From Bacillota bacterium (GTDB lineage Bacteria > Bacillota > Clostridia > Acetivibrionales > DSM-1351), in contig JAEWSZ010000170.1 of the NCBI GenBank assembly GCA_023397905.1, forward strand, positions 10,883-74,882: a stretch of DNA of 64,000 bases, read 5' to 3'. Position 1 is the stretch's first letter. Every line of letters begins with the position of its first letter. Shown here in pieces: positions 42,192 to 52,257 of this stretch. The position numbers were made by a program, and so were the translations under genes. The notes below the pieces were generated by a model. The model was not told the origin of the DNA. It saw only the letters and a list, made by a program, of their open reading frames with translations, and made no database searches.

Positions 42192-42230
42192 AAAAGGCCG
42201 ATTCCGTAAATAATCCGGAACCGGCCTTTT
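42192..42230 (+). terminator. Terminator of the OpuC operon
   Basis: AAAAGGCCGATTCCG pairs with CCGGAACCGGCCTTTT (one bulge) around a short AT loop; a T-run follows. It may also serve the convergent GH97 gene. Confidence 0.85.
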
Positions 42231-42269
42231 ATTGTTTTATCTGTTTAATATAAGCTTCTCAGCACTCTT

Positions 42270-44840
42270 TTATTTTTCCGCTCTTATTCCTATTCTCACA
42301 ATTTGCGGAGCCGGCTCCCCGTCATTGAAAAACTTAATTGTGTTGCCGCCTTTGCACAGCTTGATCTTAACTTCCTTTGTACCTACGATATCCCATCTGG
42401 AGGGCCCCCAGCCGCTGGTATTGAAAAGCACCGAGGTCATGGCCGGTCCACCGTTTACGGATATTTTTACAGGCCTGTTCTCTCCCGAACAGTAATCCAT
42501 GCTCAGTATATACTCACCTGCTTCGCCGGCCTCAATTCCTTCGAAAAGCAAACTGCCTCCATTTCCAAGTCCTGTTGCCTTCATCAGGGAGGAATTTTCA
42601 CTTACGGGTACAAGCTCCGCTCCTCCGCCGGTTATCCCCTGTCCGGCATTATAATAGGTGTCCGGTTCGGGAGCGTTGTCTATCAGCTCAAGCTTTGCCA
42701 CCGCCGGGACGCAGCCGCCCACTCTGTCCAGCTTCAGAGTATTGGCACCCTCCGGAAGTGAAATCACCGCATCGGTGGTGCGGAATACCTTTTCGCCGCC
42801 GCTGGCTTCCGGCTCAAATACAGTCCGGCTCTCTCCGCAGGATATGCGGAGCTCTGAACCGCTCCCGGCCGCATATGTGAGCCGCAGGGTATACCTGCCC
42901 GCCCTTTCCGCCTTCACATTGTCAAAACTCAGACCATCTTCCAGAGCCGCCGCACTGTCTCCGTTCTCATAGGAAAGAAGCTTTGAACCGCCCCGCAGTA
43001 CTGCCTCCCCGGCCGGGTAAACCGTCCTCCTGCCGCTCATATAGCCCTCTGCGGCTCCCGCTTTCATTTCAACGCTGCCGTCGCTTATATATATGGAGGC
43101 GCCGCCCGAAGACAGCAGGTTTAATGTCAGGATATCTCCGCTTGTTACGTCCTTCGTCTCCTTCACCAGCATGGAACCTTCGCTGTCATCCCTGTATATC
43201 TCGGCCTTGAAGGCGCCTTCCGGAAGGAAATCAAGGGGCAGCTCAATTACCCTTTCTTCCGAGGTGATACAGCCTATGAACCACTCCTGCCCGGAATATC
43301 TGAGCATGGCGGCGTATTCCCCGGGATATCCGGCCAGCAGCTTCATCCCCTCGTAGCGGGCGTGCTGCCTTCTCAGGAACTCCGTGCCATTCCAGGCCTC
43401 CAGGTGGTATATGGATTCGGATATATGCTGCACTCCCGATTCAAACACAACCGACAGTGCCAGCTGATGGGCCTGGGTGGTATTCCTGTTCTCATTTGAA
43501 AAGCCAGTCACTGTATAGTCCATGGGCCCCACCACATTTCTGGTGAAAGGCACGGTACAGTTGTGGGCCGCATCCGGCATGCCGCTCCACTTGTAATGCT
43601 CCAGCCCCATTATCCCCTCTTCTGTCATAATATTGGGATAAGTGCGCCCTTCCCCGGCAGGCTTGGTGCTCCCGTGGAAATTTATCATAAGCTTGTGCCG
43701 GGTCATGATGTCGGCGATCATATTATACTGCCACATGGTGTGCCGGGAATCGTTCATAAAGAAATCCACTTTCAGGCCCACAACGCCCCAGCTTGCCCAC
43801 CTTGCTATCTTTTCGGCGGCTTTTTCCATGGTGTCCACCGCCTGCATATCCGCCCACAGCCACACGGTCACGCCTTTTTTTGCCGCATAAGCGCATAAAT
43901 CCCCGACCCAGCTGTCATCCCAGCCCGCGTCCACGGTAATGCTCTCAAAACCCATGGCGGCGGCGAAATCCACATATTTCTTCTGCTCGCCGTACAGTTG
44001 GGCACCGTTTTCAAAGGACCACCAGGACCATATGCTCCTGCTGGGTTTTATCCAGGAGGTGTCCTCGATGACCGAAGCAGGATTCAGATTGTAATTCAGC
44101 GTGCTGTTTACCAGTTCATCCAGAGAATCCTCCACTGCAATGACGCGCCAGGGCGAATGAAACGGCAGCTCCGCCTGCATTGGCCTGGTCTGCTCCGGAG
44201 CAAAGGAAACCGTCAGCTTTCTCTCACCGGCTCCACGCAGATGGCATGAACAGTAGCTGCCATGCGTATTGAGCAGCCCCGCTTCCGTAACCATTACCCA
44301 GCGCTTTCCTTCCGGTGAAGCAAACAGACCCGGCATCCCGTAATTTCTCCCCTTTACCTCGGGCCAGCCCCGCTTGCCGTAAGGAGCCTCATAGGTATCC
44401 ACCAGCTCCTGCAGCCACATTTCGCCGTAGCTTTCTTCAAAGCTGAATTCGGTGTTTTCACTGTAAATTGAAACGGCTCCCTTCCCGGAAAGCTCATACC
44501 TGAAAGCGGCCCCGTCGTCAAAAGCCCTGATCCTGACTGCAAAGGCAACTTTTTCACCGGAGAAGCCCCCCTTTTCAAAATTCAGGCAGAGCTCATTTGC
44601 CTTGTTGATATAAACCTGCTTTTTCCCCGCAGGCAGAGAATAGGCCTCATCTATAGAACAGCCCTCCCGGCTCTTAAAAATCAAGCCCTCCGAAAAATCC
44701 CCCAGGCTGGTCTGTGTCCCAAGGCCGCAGGCATTTAATATAGCTTCCCCCTGTTTTTCAAGAGTGTAAAACAGGCTGTTGTTTTCATTTTGATATAGCT
44801 TAAATGTTATTTTGCCATCCGGCGACATTACTTCCCACAT
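42270..44840 (-). CDS. GH97 family alpha-galactosidase/glucosidase-like enzyme
   Basis: This 856-residue protein has no signal peptide, so it acts inside the cell. Residues 1-250 form the GH97 beta-sandwich; the barrel follows with SIWSWWSFENGAQ, SITVDAGWDDSW and WGVVGLKVDFFMNDSRHTMW. Asp359 in KVDF sits where retaining GH97 enzymes carry the nucleophile; inverting SusB-type members have Gly there. INFHGSTKPAGEGRTYPNIM and TEEGIMGLEHYKW add further GH97 motifs. Residues 610-856 look like two CBM6/CBM35-like sandwiches (AGRYTLRLTYAAGSG, GEYILSMDYCSGENRPVKI). It is the last gene after the binding protein and two permeases, whose sugar it probably hydrolyses. Confidence 0.9.
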   Translation of the reverse strand: MWEVMSPDGKITFKLYQNENNSLFYTLEKQGEAILNACGLGTQTSLGDFSEGLIFKSREGCSIDEAYSLPAGKKQVYINKANELCLNFEKGGFSGEKVAFAVRIRAFDDGAAFRYELSGKGAVSIYSENTEFSFEESYGEMWLQELVDTYEAPYGKRGWPEVKGRNYGMPGLFASPEGKRWVMVTEAGLLNTHGSYCSCHLRGAGERKLTVSFAPEQTRPMQAELPFHSPWRVIAVEDSLDELVNSTLNYNLNPASVIEDTSWIKPSRSIWSWWSFENGAQLYGEQKKYVDFAAAMGFESITVDAGWDDSWVGDLCAYAAKKGVTVWLWADMQAVDTMEKAAEKIARWASWGVVGLKVDFFMNDSRHTMWQYNMIADIMTRHKLMINFHGSTKPAGEGRTYPNIMTEEGIMGLEHYKWSGMPDAAHNCTVPFTRNVVGPMDYTVTGFSNENRNTTQAHQLALSVVFESGVQHISESIYHLEAWNGTEFLRRQHARYEGMKLLAGYPGEYAAMLRYSGQEWFIGCITSEERVIELPLDFLPEGAFKAEIYRDDSEGSMLVKETKDVTSGDILTLNLLSSGGASIYISDGSVEMKAGAAEGYMSGRRTVYPAGEAVLRGGSKLLSYENGDSAAALEDGLSFDNVKAERAGRYTLRLTYAAGSGSELRISCGESRTVFEPEASGGEKVFRTTDAVISLPEGANTLKLDRVGGCVPAVAKLELIDNAPEPDTYYNAGQGITGGGAELVPVSENSSLMKATGLGNGGSLLFEGIEAGEAGEYILSMDYCSGENRPVKISVNGGPAMTSVLFNTSGWGPSRWDIVGTKEVKIKLCKGGNTIKFFNDGEPAPQIVRIGIRAEK

Positions 44841-44935
44841 AATTTTCTCCCCATGTCCGTAAATTTAATAGTCATCTTTTCTTCAATTATTTTTAGCTGT
44901 CCGGATTTACAATCCTGTGTCTGAGAATTTTACAG

Positions 44936-45802
44936 TTATTCTTTTATAGCGCCTACTACTATTCCCGTTGTAAAATATTTCTGAAGGAACGGGTATGCGG
45001 CCAGTACTGGAAGTGTTGCCACAAAAACCTGGGCGGCCCTGGACGTCCTCTCGGATACCGCCGCCAGCACCCTGGCATCCTGCAGCGTCATCAGCTTCAC
45101 ATCCCTGTTTACTATGATTGTCTGCAAATAGCTCTGCAGCGGATACTTTTCCGGTGAATTCATCAGTATGAGACCTTCAAACCAGGAATTCCAATGGGTG
45201 ACAATGCTGAAAAGCACCAGTGTTGCCAGGGACGCCTTGGACAGAGGCACGTATATCTTCCACATGGTGGTCCAGTGGGATGCCCCGTCAATCAACGCGG
45301 CCTCCTCAATTCCCTTTGGAATGGATTTAAAGAAGCTGGTCAGCAGCACCACATTATAAACAGGTACGGCTCCCGGGATGATCAAAGCCCAGAAGCTGTT
45401 TATTAAATGCATCTGGCTTATTATCATATACCAGGGAACCAGTCCGCCGCTGAATACCATGGTAATTACAAAGAACCACATATATTTGTTGCGGCTTCTG
45501 AATTCCGCCGTTGTTTTTGACAGCGGATAGGATATCAGAATGGTCAGCAGCATGTTTACAGGCACCCCTACCAGCACCTTGAGGACCGATACAATGAATG
45601 CCTTCATGAACTCCGGCTTTTCCACAACAAATTTGTAGGATTCCAGTGTGAAATCCACAGGCCAGAGTGTCACCTTTCCGGCTGCCACCGCAGGGCTTGA
45701 GCTCATGGAAATGGCCAGGATATTTATCATAGGCAGCAGGCAGGACAGCGCGCACAGAATCAAAAAACTTGTATTTGCCACATTGAATATTTTTCTGCTC
45801 AT
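44936..45802 (-). CDS. Carbohydrate ABC permease, LplC/YtcP type
   Basis: This 288-residue membrane protein begins in LplC style (NTSFLILCALSCLLPMINILAISMS) and carries the coupling motif EEAALIDGASHWTTMWKIYVP near residue 185, quoted here only to its core. The C-terminus LQKYFTTGIVVGAIKE is typical. It forms half of the channel of the second sugar importer. GGGAGG lies before the ATG; the partner permease ends 14 bp upstream. Confidence 0.93.
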   Translation of the reverse strand: MSRKIFNVANTSFLILCALSCLLPMINILAISMSSSPAVAAGKVTLWPVDFTLESYKFVVEKPEFMKAFIVSVLKVLVGVPVNMLLTILISYPLSKTTAEFRSRNKYMWFFVITMVFSGGLVPWYMIISQMHLINSFWALIIPGAVPVYNVVLLTSFFKSIPKGIEEAALIDGASHWTTMWKIYVPLSKASLATLVLFSIVTHWNSWFEGLILMNSPEKYPLQSYLQTIIVNRDVKLMTLQDARVLAAVSERTSRAAQVFVATLPVLAAYPFLQKYFTTGIVVGAIKE

Positions 45803-45816
45803 GTTGTAATCCCTCC

Positions 45817-46719
45817 CTATAATATCTGATAGCCCGCGGTCTTTTTGGCGATGTAATATCCCAGGGTCATAAGCACAAAGGATATGACGGATTTGAACAT
45901 GCCTATGGCCGTTGCCACACTGAACTGCGCTCCGCCCAATCCAAGGCGGTAAACCAGCGTATCTATGATGTCTCCGGTTTTATAGACCTGGGGGCTGTAC
46001 ATATTGAATATCTGCTCAAAGCCGTTTGTTCCAGCATTTAAAATGGTTCCCAGGGCCAGCACCGTCATCAGGAGTATTGTGGGCTTCAGCCCAGGCAGAG
46101 TAATATGCCATACCTGCCTCATATGCCCTGCCCCATCCATCTTTGCCGACTCATAGAGCGTGGGGTCTATTGCCGTCAGCGCCGCCAGATAGATAATGGT
46201 GCCATAGCCGAATTCCTTCCATATCTCGGTCAGAACCATGGTAGCCGGGAACCAGAGCTTGTCTCCCAGGAAATAAACCGGCTGGATACCGAAAACAGTT
46301 AAAAATTTATTTACGATTCCCTCCGAAGGAGACAGGAAATCGATCAATATTCCGCTTAAAATAATCCAGGACAGAAAGTGCGGAAAATAGACTACTGTCT
46401 GAACGCTTCTTTTCAGTCCGGAATGCCGGAGCTCATTCAGCAAAAGAGTGACTATTACCGGCACCAGTATGCTCCCGATAATTTTCAATACCGAAATGAG
46501 CAGCGTGTTTCTGATGACCTCCCAGAAATTCGGAAGCCCCAATACATATTTAAAATTTGCAAGTCCCACCCATTCCGAGTGTAAAAAGCCCTTTGAAGGC
46601 GAAAAATTCTGAAAAGCCATTACAAGTCCCAACATAGGGCCGTATGAAAAGATTAAAAGAATGATTACGCCGGGCACCATCATAAAATGAAGCGGTAGTT
46701 CTCTTTTTAAAGACCTCAT
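45817..46719 (-). CDS. Carbohydrate ABC permease, LplB/YteP type
   Basis: This 300-residue membrane protein has the LplB-type N-terminus (HFMMVPGVIILLIFSYGPM), NFKYVLGLPNFWEVIRNTL, and the coupling motif YESAKMDGAGHMRQVWHITL near residue 210. The ATG at 46719 is chosen for AAAGGG upstream; in-frame starts to 46743 are possible. It follows the binding-protein gene and precedes LplC, the standard order of Firmicutes importers for oligosaccharides such as uronides or plant glycans. Confidence 0.93.
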   Translation of the reverse strand: MRSLKRELPLHFMMVPGVIILLIFSYGPMLGLVMAFQNFSPSKGFLHSEWVGLANFKYVLGLPNFWEVIRNTLLISVLKIIGSILVPVIVTLLLNELRHSGLKRSVQTVVYFPHFLSWIILSGILIDFLSPSEGIVNKFLTVFGIQPVYFLGDKLWFPATMVLTEIWKEFGYGTIIYLAALTAIDPTLYESAKMDGAGHMRQVWHITLPGLKPTILLMTVLALGTILNAGTNGFEQIFNMYSPQVYKTGDIIDTLVYRLGLGGAQFSVATAIGMFKSVISFVLMTLGYYIAKKTAGYQIL

Positions 46720-46777
46720 TTTGATCATCCCTTTCATAAACATAGAGAATTATATAATTTGCGATTCCGGGTCCGGA

Positions 46778-46838
46778 ACTTTTAAAAATTAAAGGCGGAG
46801 AGTATGACCCTGCCGCCTTCCATTTGCCCTTTAAAAGT
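46778..46838 (-). other. Nested stem-loop between binding-protein and permease genes
   Basis: Outer arms ACTTTTAAA/TTTAAAAGT and inner arms AAGGCGG/CCGCCTT enclose a 14-base loop. The place matches the stem-loop of the first sugar locus and it may likewise favour binding-protein output. Confidence 0.4.
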
Positions 46839-46863
46839 GCATTTGCATTATTTTATGCACCGG

Positions 46864-48507
46864 CTATTTCTTTATTTCAGAGTACCATTTGTTGACTTCG
46901 TCCGTGATGGTGTCTCCTCCCAGAGACTTCCAGTCCGAAACATATTTCTCAAACTGTCCGGGATTCCCGTTCATAATAATATCTGTAAAGGTCTGCAGCT
47001 GAATCTGTGAAAGCGTGGCTTCCTTCTGGCTCATCGTGGTTGTAGGCGGTCCGAAATAGCGGTTGTCATAGGTCTTTTTATTGGTGGCATAGCCGTTTAT
47101 AACCGCCAGAGAGCCTTCGGGGCCGTACATCATTTCAGTGCCCCAGCCTGCCAGATCTCCTTTTCTGAATGCCTGTATCTGGTCGTAGTAGCCTTTTTGT
47201 TCTGCGTTCAGTGCGCTTGTGTCATTGGATTCCAGAGCTTTTGTGACCTTGGTCTGGGCGTCCATATTTTTCATAGGCGGCTCGGAGTAGATAAGAGGAT
47301 ATTCAAATATTGGATTTCCAGCCTGATCTACGTTGTATACGCCTGGTTCGGCAGTTTCACCAAAGCACTTTTCCAGCTGGAGGTTCAGCATGTCGATAAT
47401 GGCCTCGGGATTTTTTGCATTCTTGCTGACCACATAATAGGTATTTACCGGGAAGGGAACCTGCGCCATTGCGCCGCCTTCCGAGATTCCAGCCAGAGGG
47501 AAGGGCTTCCAGGTCATATCAGGATTTGCCTTTTTGGCATCCGACAGCCAGCCCATGTTCCAGAACAGGCCGTAAAACATTCCTATTTTACCCTCTCCTA
47601 CATTTGCGCTTACCTTAAAGGAGTCCTTTACTCCAAATTCGGGATCTATATATCCTTTTTTGAACATATCGGAAAGGCTTGTGAGAGCCGCCTTCATTTC
47701 AGGCTGTATGTTCCCGTTTACCAGCTTTCCGCTTCCATCCTCCACCCAGGTGTTGGGGTATGCGCCGTAACCGTTGAAGAAGCCCTCCAGCGTTGCGAAC
47801 ATTCCCCACAGGTCTTTATTTATTCCAAATCCGAAGGTATCCTTTGCGCCGTTTCCGTCAGGATCGTTTTCCGTAAATGCCTGAGCAATTTTTATGACGT
47901 CGTCCATTGTTTTAGGCTCCGGAAGATTGAGCTTTTTCAGCCAGTCCGTCCTGACCCACAGTACATTTGTCTGTCCCAGCCCGGATCCCATCTTTGGTAT
48001 TGCCAGAAGTTTTCCGTCGAATTTTGCGGACAGAAGGGAATTGCCGTCCTGATTCAGAACATCTTTTGTATAATCCGAAGCAGTCTTTTCATAAATCCCG
48101 GTCAGATCGGCCAGCTGGCCATCCTCCACCAGCTGTTTCAGCTGTACCGAATTCACCTGGAATATGTCCGGGATGTCGTTTGAAGCAATTGATATATTCA
48201 GTTTTTGTTCGTACTGGGCTATAGGGGTCATCCAGGTATACTTCAGCTTGATTCCCAGCTCCGATTCATAAAGCCTGGTCCATACGTTGTTATCCAGCGT
48301 GTCTCCGGCAGGGAATTTCAGGTCGTCGGGTATGGGCCTCACCGCAGTGACTTCTCTGATCTCTTTTGCCGTATCACCCGAAACCGTACCGTTTGTTTGC
48401 GCAGCAGTAGAATTGCTGCTCCCACTGCCGTTTCCGCAGCCCGATACCGAAACCAGCATCGCCGCGGCCAGAATTGAGGCCAGCCATTTTCTGACAAACT
48501 TGTTCAT
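46864..48507 (-). CDS. Sugar ABC substrate-binding lipoprotein, LplA type
   Basis: This 547-residue protein has a lipoprotein signal peptide with lipobox VSGC (Cys near residue 24), a Ser/Asn/Thr linker and the large LplA-like binding fold: PDIFQVNSVQLKQLVEDG, LTGIYEKTASDYTK, WVRTDWLKKLNLPEPKTMDD and DPDGNGAKDTFGFG, the last a calcium-loop-like motif common in this group. Length of about 550 is typical of LplA-type oligosaccharide binders. ATG at 48507 follows GGACGG; a longer frame opens at 48516. Confidence 0.93.
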   Translation of the reverse strand: MNKFVRKWLASILAAAMLVSVSGCGNGSGSSNSTAAQTNGTVSGDTAKEIREVTAVRPIPDDLKFPAGDTLDNNVWTRLYESELGIKLKYTWMTPIAQYEQKLNISIASNDIPDIFQVNSVQLKQLVEDGQLADLTGIYEKTASDYTKDVLNQDGNSLLSAKFDGKLLAIPKMGSGLGQTNVLWVRTDWLKKLNLPEPKTMDDVIKIAQAFTENDPDGNGAKDTFGFGINKDLWGMFATLEGFFNGYGAYPNTWVEDGSGKLVNGNIQPEMKAALTSLSDMFKKGYIDPEFGVKDSFKVSANVGEGKIGMFYGLFWNMGWLSDAKKANPDMTWKPFPLAGISEGGAMAQVPFPVNTYYVVSKNAKNPEAIIDMLNLQLEKCFGETAEPGVYNVDQAGNPIFEYPLIYSEPPMKNMDAQTKVTKALESNDTSALNAEQKGYYDQIQAFRKGDLAGWGTEMMYGPEGSLAVINGYATNKKTYDNRYFGPPTTTMSQKEATLSQIQLQTFTDIIMNGNPGQFEKYVSDWKSLGGDTITDEVNKWYSEIKK

Positions 48508-48659
48508 TAAAAGCACCGTCCTTTTTCATTTTGTTACGAAACCATTGAACACTTTGTAAGTAAATTATAGTTTACGGCGGTGATTTCTGAATATAATAAG
48601 ATATTTACTTTTATATGACTTTCTCAACTATTTTCATGGACCACTGCTTTTATAAAGAT

Positions 48660-50276
48660 TTATCTGCTTTCAAAAGCCAGGTTCCGGAATTCCTGGGGAG
48701 TTACATTCTCTATTTTCTTAAATATTCTTATAAAATATGCGGGAGAATCATAGCCGGCTTCTTTGGCGATCATATGGATTTTCATTTCCGTATCCGTCAG
48801 CAGTCTTTTGGAGTATTCCACCCTTTTTGAGGTGATGTAATCGGACAGGTTCACTCCGGTGGTCTGTTTGAACAGCCTGGACATGTAGACGGGATTTATA
48901 TAGAACTTTTCGGATATGGCCGCAAGAGACAGGTCCCCGCCCAGATTGGATTTTACATGGTTTTTGATCCTGGAAACAAATTTTTCCCGGTAAGTGGCCC
49001 TGTTTTTGTTGCGTACGTCCAGTATCTGCTCGACCAGCTTCATTATGCGCTCTTCCATCTCGGACTTGTCACAGTAGTTCAGGAAAAGCTCGAAGTTGTC
49101 CCGGTCCACAAACACCTCCTCCGAAAGAGACCTGCTGTTCAGATAGGAAAGCAGCGTGCCCACAAGGGAATGATATAGCTGGAGCTTTACCGGAAGAGCC
49201 TTGGCCTCCTCCCGGCTTTCCGAGTAGATCTGCTCCAGAGCCGCCAGAACGCCCTCCCTGTCTTCTTCCTCAAGACAGGTCTGCAAATTCTGAAACCTCC
49301 TGCTCCAATCCAGGCTTGTATCCTTTTTCACTGCCGCTGCGCTTTCCTTCCTGTCCTGGTAAAATCTTGTTCCGGCCAGTATTTCATTGTCCCCGTTAAT
49401 TCCGATCTGCTCAAGTATGAGCCTGACAGTCCTGTAATGCTGGTTCAGCTCATGCCAGGGAACAAATTCGTCATATATTACCGATATTGAAATCTGCAGA
49501 GCCTGCCAGCAGTGCTGCTGAATGATCTCCAGCGTTTCCTTGAGCCTCAGTATGCTGCCGTCCTCGCTTCTGGACTGCAGCAGCCACACCATATTTTTGT
49601 TCTGATAGGATGTCTGGCAGCAGATGAAAAACTGGTTTAAATATTTATCAAAAATCTTATCCAGCTGAATCAGGTAATCCAGCTTGTCCTTTGAATTGTC
49701 CATGGGTCCAAACCGGTCTATGCGCACTCCCATCAGCAGGGTGGGCTTTTTTGTGTCCAGCTCTATGGAGAATTTTTCAAATTCCTCCCTGCAAACATCC
49801 TCGGCCTCTCCTTCCAGGGCGTTGATAAGGCAGGAGTTGCGTATAATGGGCAGCGCGGACTTCATCTGTTCCCGGCTTTCCTCCAGGAATTTCTGCTGCT
49901 GCATCTCCTCTTCTATCTGCCTTATACACTGCTCCACAGCCGCTGCGACGGCCTCCTCCCCCTCTGTTTTCAGCACATAATCGGAGGCCTTGTTTTCTAT
50001 GGCCTGATATGCATAGTCAAAATCGCTGTATGCCGTCAGCACGATTGTCCTGCAAAAGGGCCAGCGCCTGTGTATTTCCTTTAAAAGCTCAAGGCCGTTC
50101 CTGCCCGGCATCTGTATATCCGTAAGCACGATATCCATACGCACCCTGTCCAGTATCTCCAGGGCTCCGTTTCCCGAAAACGCGGTGTATACGTCCAGTC
50201 CGGGATTTCCTCCGAATAAGTCCGCCAGGCCTTCAACTATATACGGTTCATCATCTACGATCAAAATTTTATACAT
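48660..50276 (-). CDS. YesN-type response regulator, long form
   Basis: This 538-residue regulator has a receiver with IVDDEP and phosphoacceptor Asp53 in LTDIQMPG, a 300-residue middle region with no clear motif, and a C-terminal AraC double helix-turn-helix (LSLAAISEKFYINPVYMSRL, IAKEAGYDSPAYFIRIFKK). The ATG at 50276 overlaps the kinase stop codon and has GAGG six bases upstream; a GTG at 50288 is also in frame. It should activate the sugar-import operon that starts 150 bp downstream. Confidence 0.93.
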   Translation of the reverse strand: MYKILIVDDEPYIVEGLADLFGGNPGLDVYTAFSGNGALEILDRVRMDIVLTDIQMPGRNGLELLKEIHRRWPFCRTIVLTAYSDFDYAYQAIENKASDYVLKTEGEEAVAAAVEQCIRQIEEEMQQQKFLEESREQMKSALPIIRNSCLINALEGEAEDVCREEFEKFSIELDTKKPTLLMGVRIDRFGPMDNSKDKLDYLIQLDKIFDKYLNQFFICCQTSYQNKNMVWLLQSRSEDGSILRLKETLEIIQQHCWQALQISISVIYDEFVPWHELNQHYRTVRLILEQIGINGDNEILAGTRFYQDRKESAAAVKKDTSLDWSRRFQNLQTCLEEEDREGVLAALEQIYSESREEAKALPVKLQLYHSLVGTLLSYLNSRSLSEEVFVDRDNFELFLNYCDKSEMEERIMKLVEQILDVRNKNRATYREKFVSRIKNHVKSNLGGDLSLAAISEKFYINPVYMSRLFKQTTGVNLSDYITSKRVEYSKRLLTDTEMKIHMIAKEAGYDSPAYFIRIFKKIENVTPQEFRNLAFESR

Positions 50277-51990
50277 TGTCTCCCTCACATATTATCATGG
50301 TTATTTTCATTCCGCCCAGCTCCCCTCTTGAGACGGCTATGCCGCTTCCGGGGCCAAACCTGATTTTAAGCCTCTTGTGTATGCTTATCATGCCGCTGAC
50401 TTCTCCACCGTCATCCAGAAGCCTTTTTTGCACAGCTTCTAGGGTCTCGTCGTCCATGGGGCCGTTATTTTCAACTGCCACAGTCAATATATTTGCCATC
50501 TCCGAAAAGCTTATGCGCAGTATCCCGTTTTCCTCAACATGTCTGAGTCCGTGTTCAAAAGCGTTTTCAACCAGCGGCTGCAAAATAAGCCTGGGCACCC
50601 TCAATCTCGCCGCGTGATGAGGGACCTCACCTATCTGTATTTCGATGCGCTCTCCAAAACGCATTTTTTGAATATCGGCATAGACCATAGTATGCTCGAC
50701 TTCCTGGGAGAAAGGTATGTCCCCTTCCTTTTTCTGCATTATGAACCTGTAATATCTGGCCAGATATTCCGAAAAGCGCTTTATGCTGTCGAAATCCCCC
50801 AGCCTGGCCATATTGCTTATGACAAAGAAGCTGTTGTACAAAAAGTGAGGGTTGATCTGGGACTGGAGCTGCTTCAGCTGGGCACTCTGGGTCAATATCT
50901 TCTGCTGGTAGACCTGTTCCATGAGATCCTGGTTTTTCTCCGCCATTGTGTTAAAGGATTGGTAGAGGTATCCGAATTCATCGCTCCTGTGATGGGCCAT
51001 ACGGACTCCGAGGCTCCCCTGCTCCATTTGCTTGAAAGCTTTTACCAGCCTTTTCAAAGGGGTTTGTATCAATTTATACATGGCATAGCTTAAAAACAGA
51101 ACGGCCATTATCAATATGGCGCTGAATACCACGAAATACATTCTCAATTCCTTCATCTGCGGGTTGATCCCCTGGATGGGGACATATGCGGCCAGATCTA
51201 TTCCCAGGTGTTCCGACCGGTGGTTTACAAGCCATGCGGGCTCCCCTGCAATATTCATTTTCCTTATGCTTTCATCCGGTTTTTCTTTTACCGACGCTGC
51301 CAGGTCTACCTGAACACCGGAAGTCCCGTTATGATTCAGCGCTACATAGGAATGCGCCTGATCATAGAGCATTACCTCCTGGGCCTCGGTTATGGCACCA
51401 AGCTCCTTTCGCAGTTCATCCTTTGAAATCTCAACGGTTATAATGTAATTTGGCTGTATTTTGTTTTGCGTCCCCGCCGGGATGAAAACGTAATACAAGC
51501 CGTCGTTCACCACTGTGAAGTGTCCGCCGTTCTGCAGCCTTGACGTATTATATATGTTTAAAAGCCTGCCGGAATCGGAATAAATGTCCCTTTCGGAATT
51601 TACTATCCTTGAAATTTCGGGAACATAGGTATCCACCTCTTTTATATAGGCGCTGCTGTTTTTCAAAATCTCCAGGCGGTCCATATACCGGTTCAGCGAG
51701 AGGATCCTTTCATAATTGCTCATGGTTTTGCTGGCGGTGGCAAGCATGATGAGGTCTTGGTCATGGAGGCTGCTCAGGCACATATTCTGCACCTTTTCAA
51801 GCTCCTTTTCAATTGAGGCCAGAGATTTGTCGGCGCTCTTGTTAAAGGCGTCCACCGTTGCATTATCAAGTATTTTTATTTGCCAGTTGTACAGGCCCAC
51901 GGCTATAATGCAGACCGGCAGAATAACCGCGAGAAAAGCGCTGACAAGCTTACTGAATACGGAATTTTTGAATTTGGATAACAGTTTCAT
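50269..51990 (-). CDS. YesM-type sensor histidine kinase
   Basis: This 573-residue kinase has membrane helices at about residues 13-36 and 284-306 flanking an extracellular sensor (Cache-like) domain, a HAMP region (about 307-360), and the phosphoacceptor His382 in QINPHFLYNSFF. The ATPase domain shows LILQPLVENAFEHG and VENNGPMDD. GGAGGAG lies six bases before the ATG at 51990. It overlaps the regulator gene by eight bases. It probably senses the substrate of the neighbouring LplABC-like importer. Confidence 0.93.
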   Translation of the reverse strand: MKLLSKFKNSVFSKLVSAFLAVILPVCIIAVGLYNWQIKILDNATVDAFNKSADKSLASIEKELEKVQNMCLSSLHDQDLIMLATASKTMSNYERILSLNRYMDRLEILKNSSAYIKEVDTYVPEISRIVNSERDIYSDSGRLLNIYNTSRLQNGGHFTVVNDGLYYVFIPAGTQNKIQPNYIITVEISKDELRKELGAITEAQEVMLYDQAHSYVALNHNGTSGVQVDLAASVKEKPDESIRKMNIAGEPAWLVNHRSEHLGIDLAAYVPIQGINPQMKELRMYFVVFSAILIMAVLFLSYAMYKLIQTPLKRLVKAFKQMEQGSLGVRMAHHRSDEFGYLYQSFNTMAEKNQDLMEQVYQQKILTQSAQLKQLQSQINPHFLYNSFFVISNMARLGDFDSIKRFSEYLARYYRFIMQKKEGDIPFSQEVEHTMVYADIQKMRFGERIEIQIGEVPHHAARLRVPRLILQPLVENAFEHGLRHVEENGILRISFSEMANILTVAVENNGPMDDETLEAVQKRLLDDGGEVSGMISIHKRLKIRFGPGSGIAVSRGELGGMKITMIICEGDNV

Positions 51991-52257
51991 GTATACTCCT
52001 CCGGCCATCAGATGGACTATTCAGATTAGAGTTTCATCATATATCTGATGGTATAAGATTTATAATATTATAATAAACTGTTATTTACACGAATTAAAGG
52101 TGTGAATTTCTTTTTTAAAACCGGTTGCGGAAAAGCAAAAATTTCCAGCCGTAAATTAACTTTATAATTGGGGCTCATTACTGTAAACAACTTATGGAAA
52201 CTCTTAATCTCCAGCTGCATACAATATATTATTAACTGAATATTGCCGCATCGGAAG

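Noticed and set aside
47197..48183. A 328-codon open frame on the plus strand
   Set aside because: Fully antisense to the LplA-type binding protein, Cys/His-rich composition typical of antisense reading, no ribosome site.
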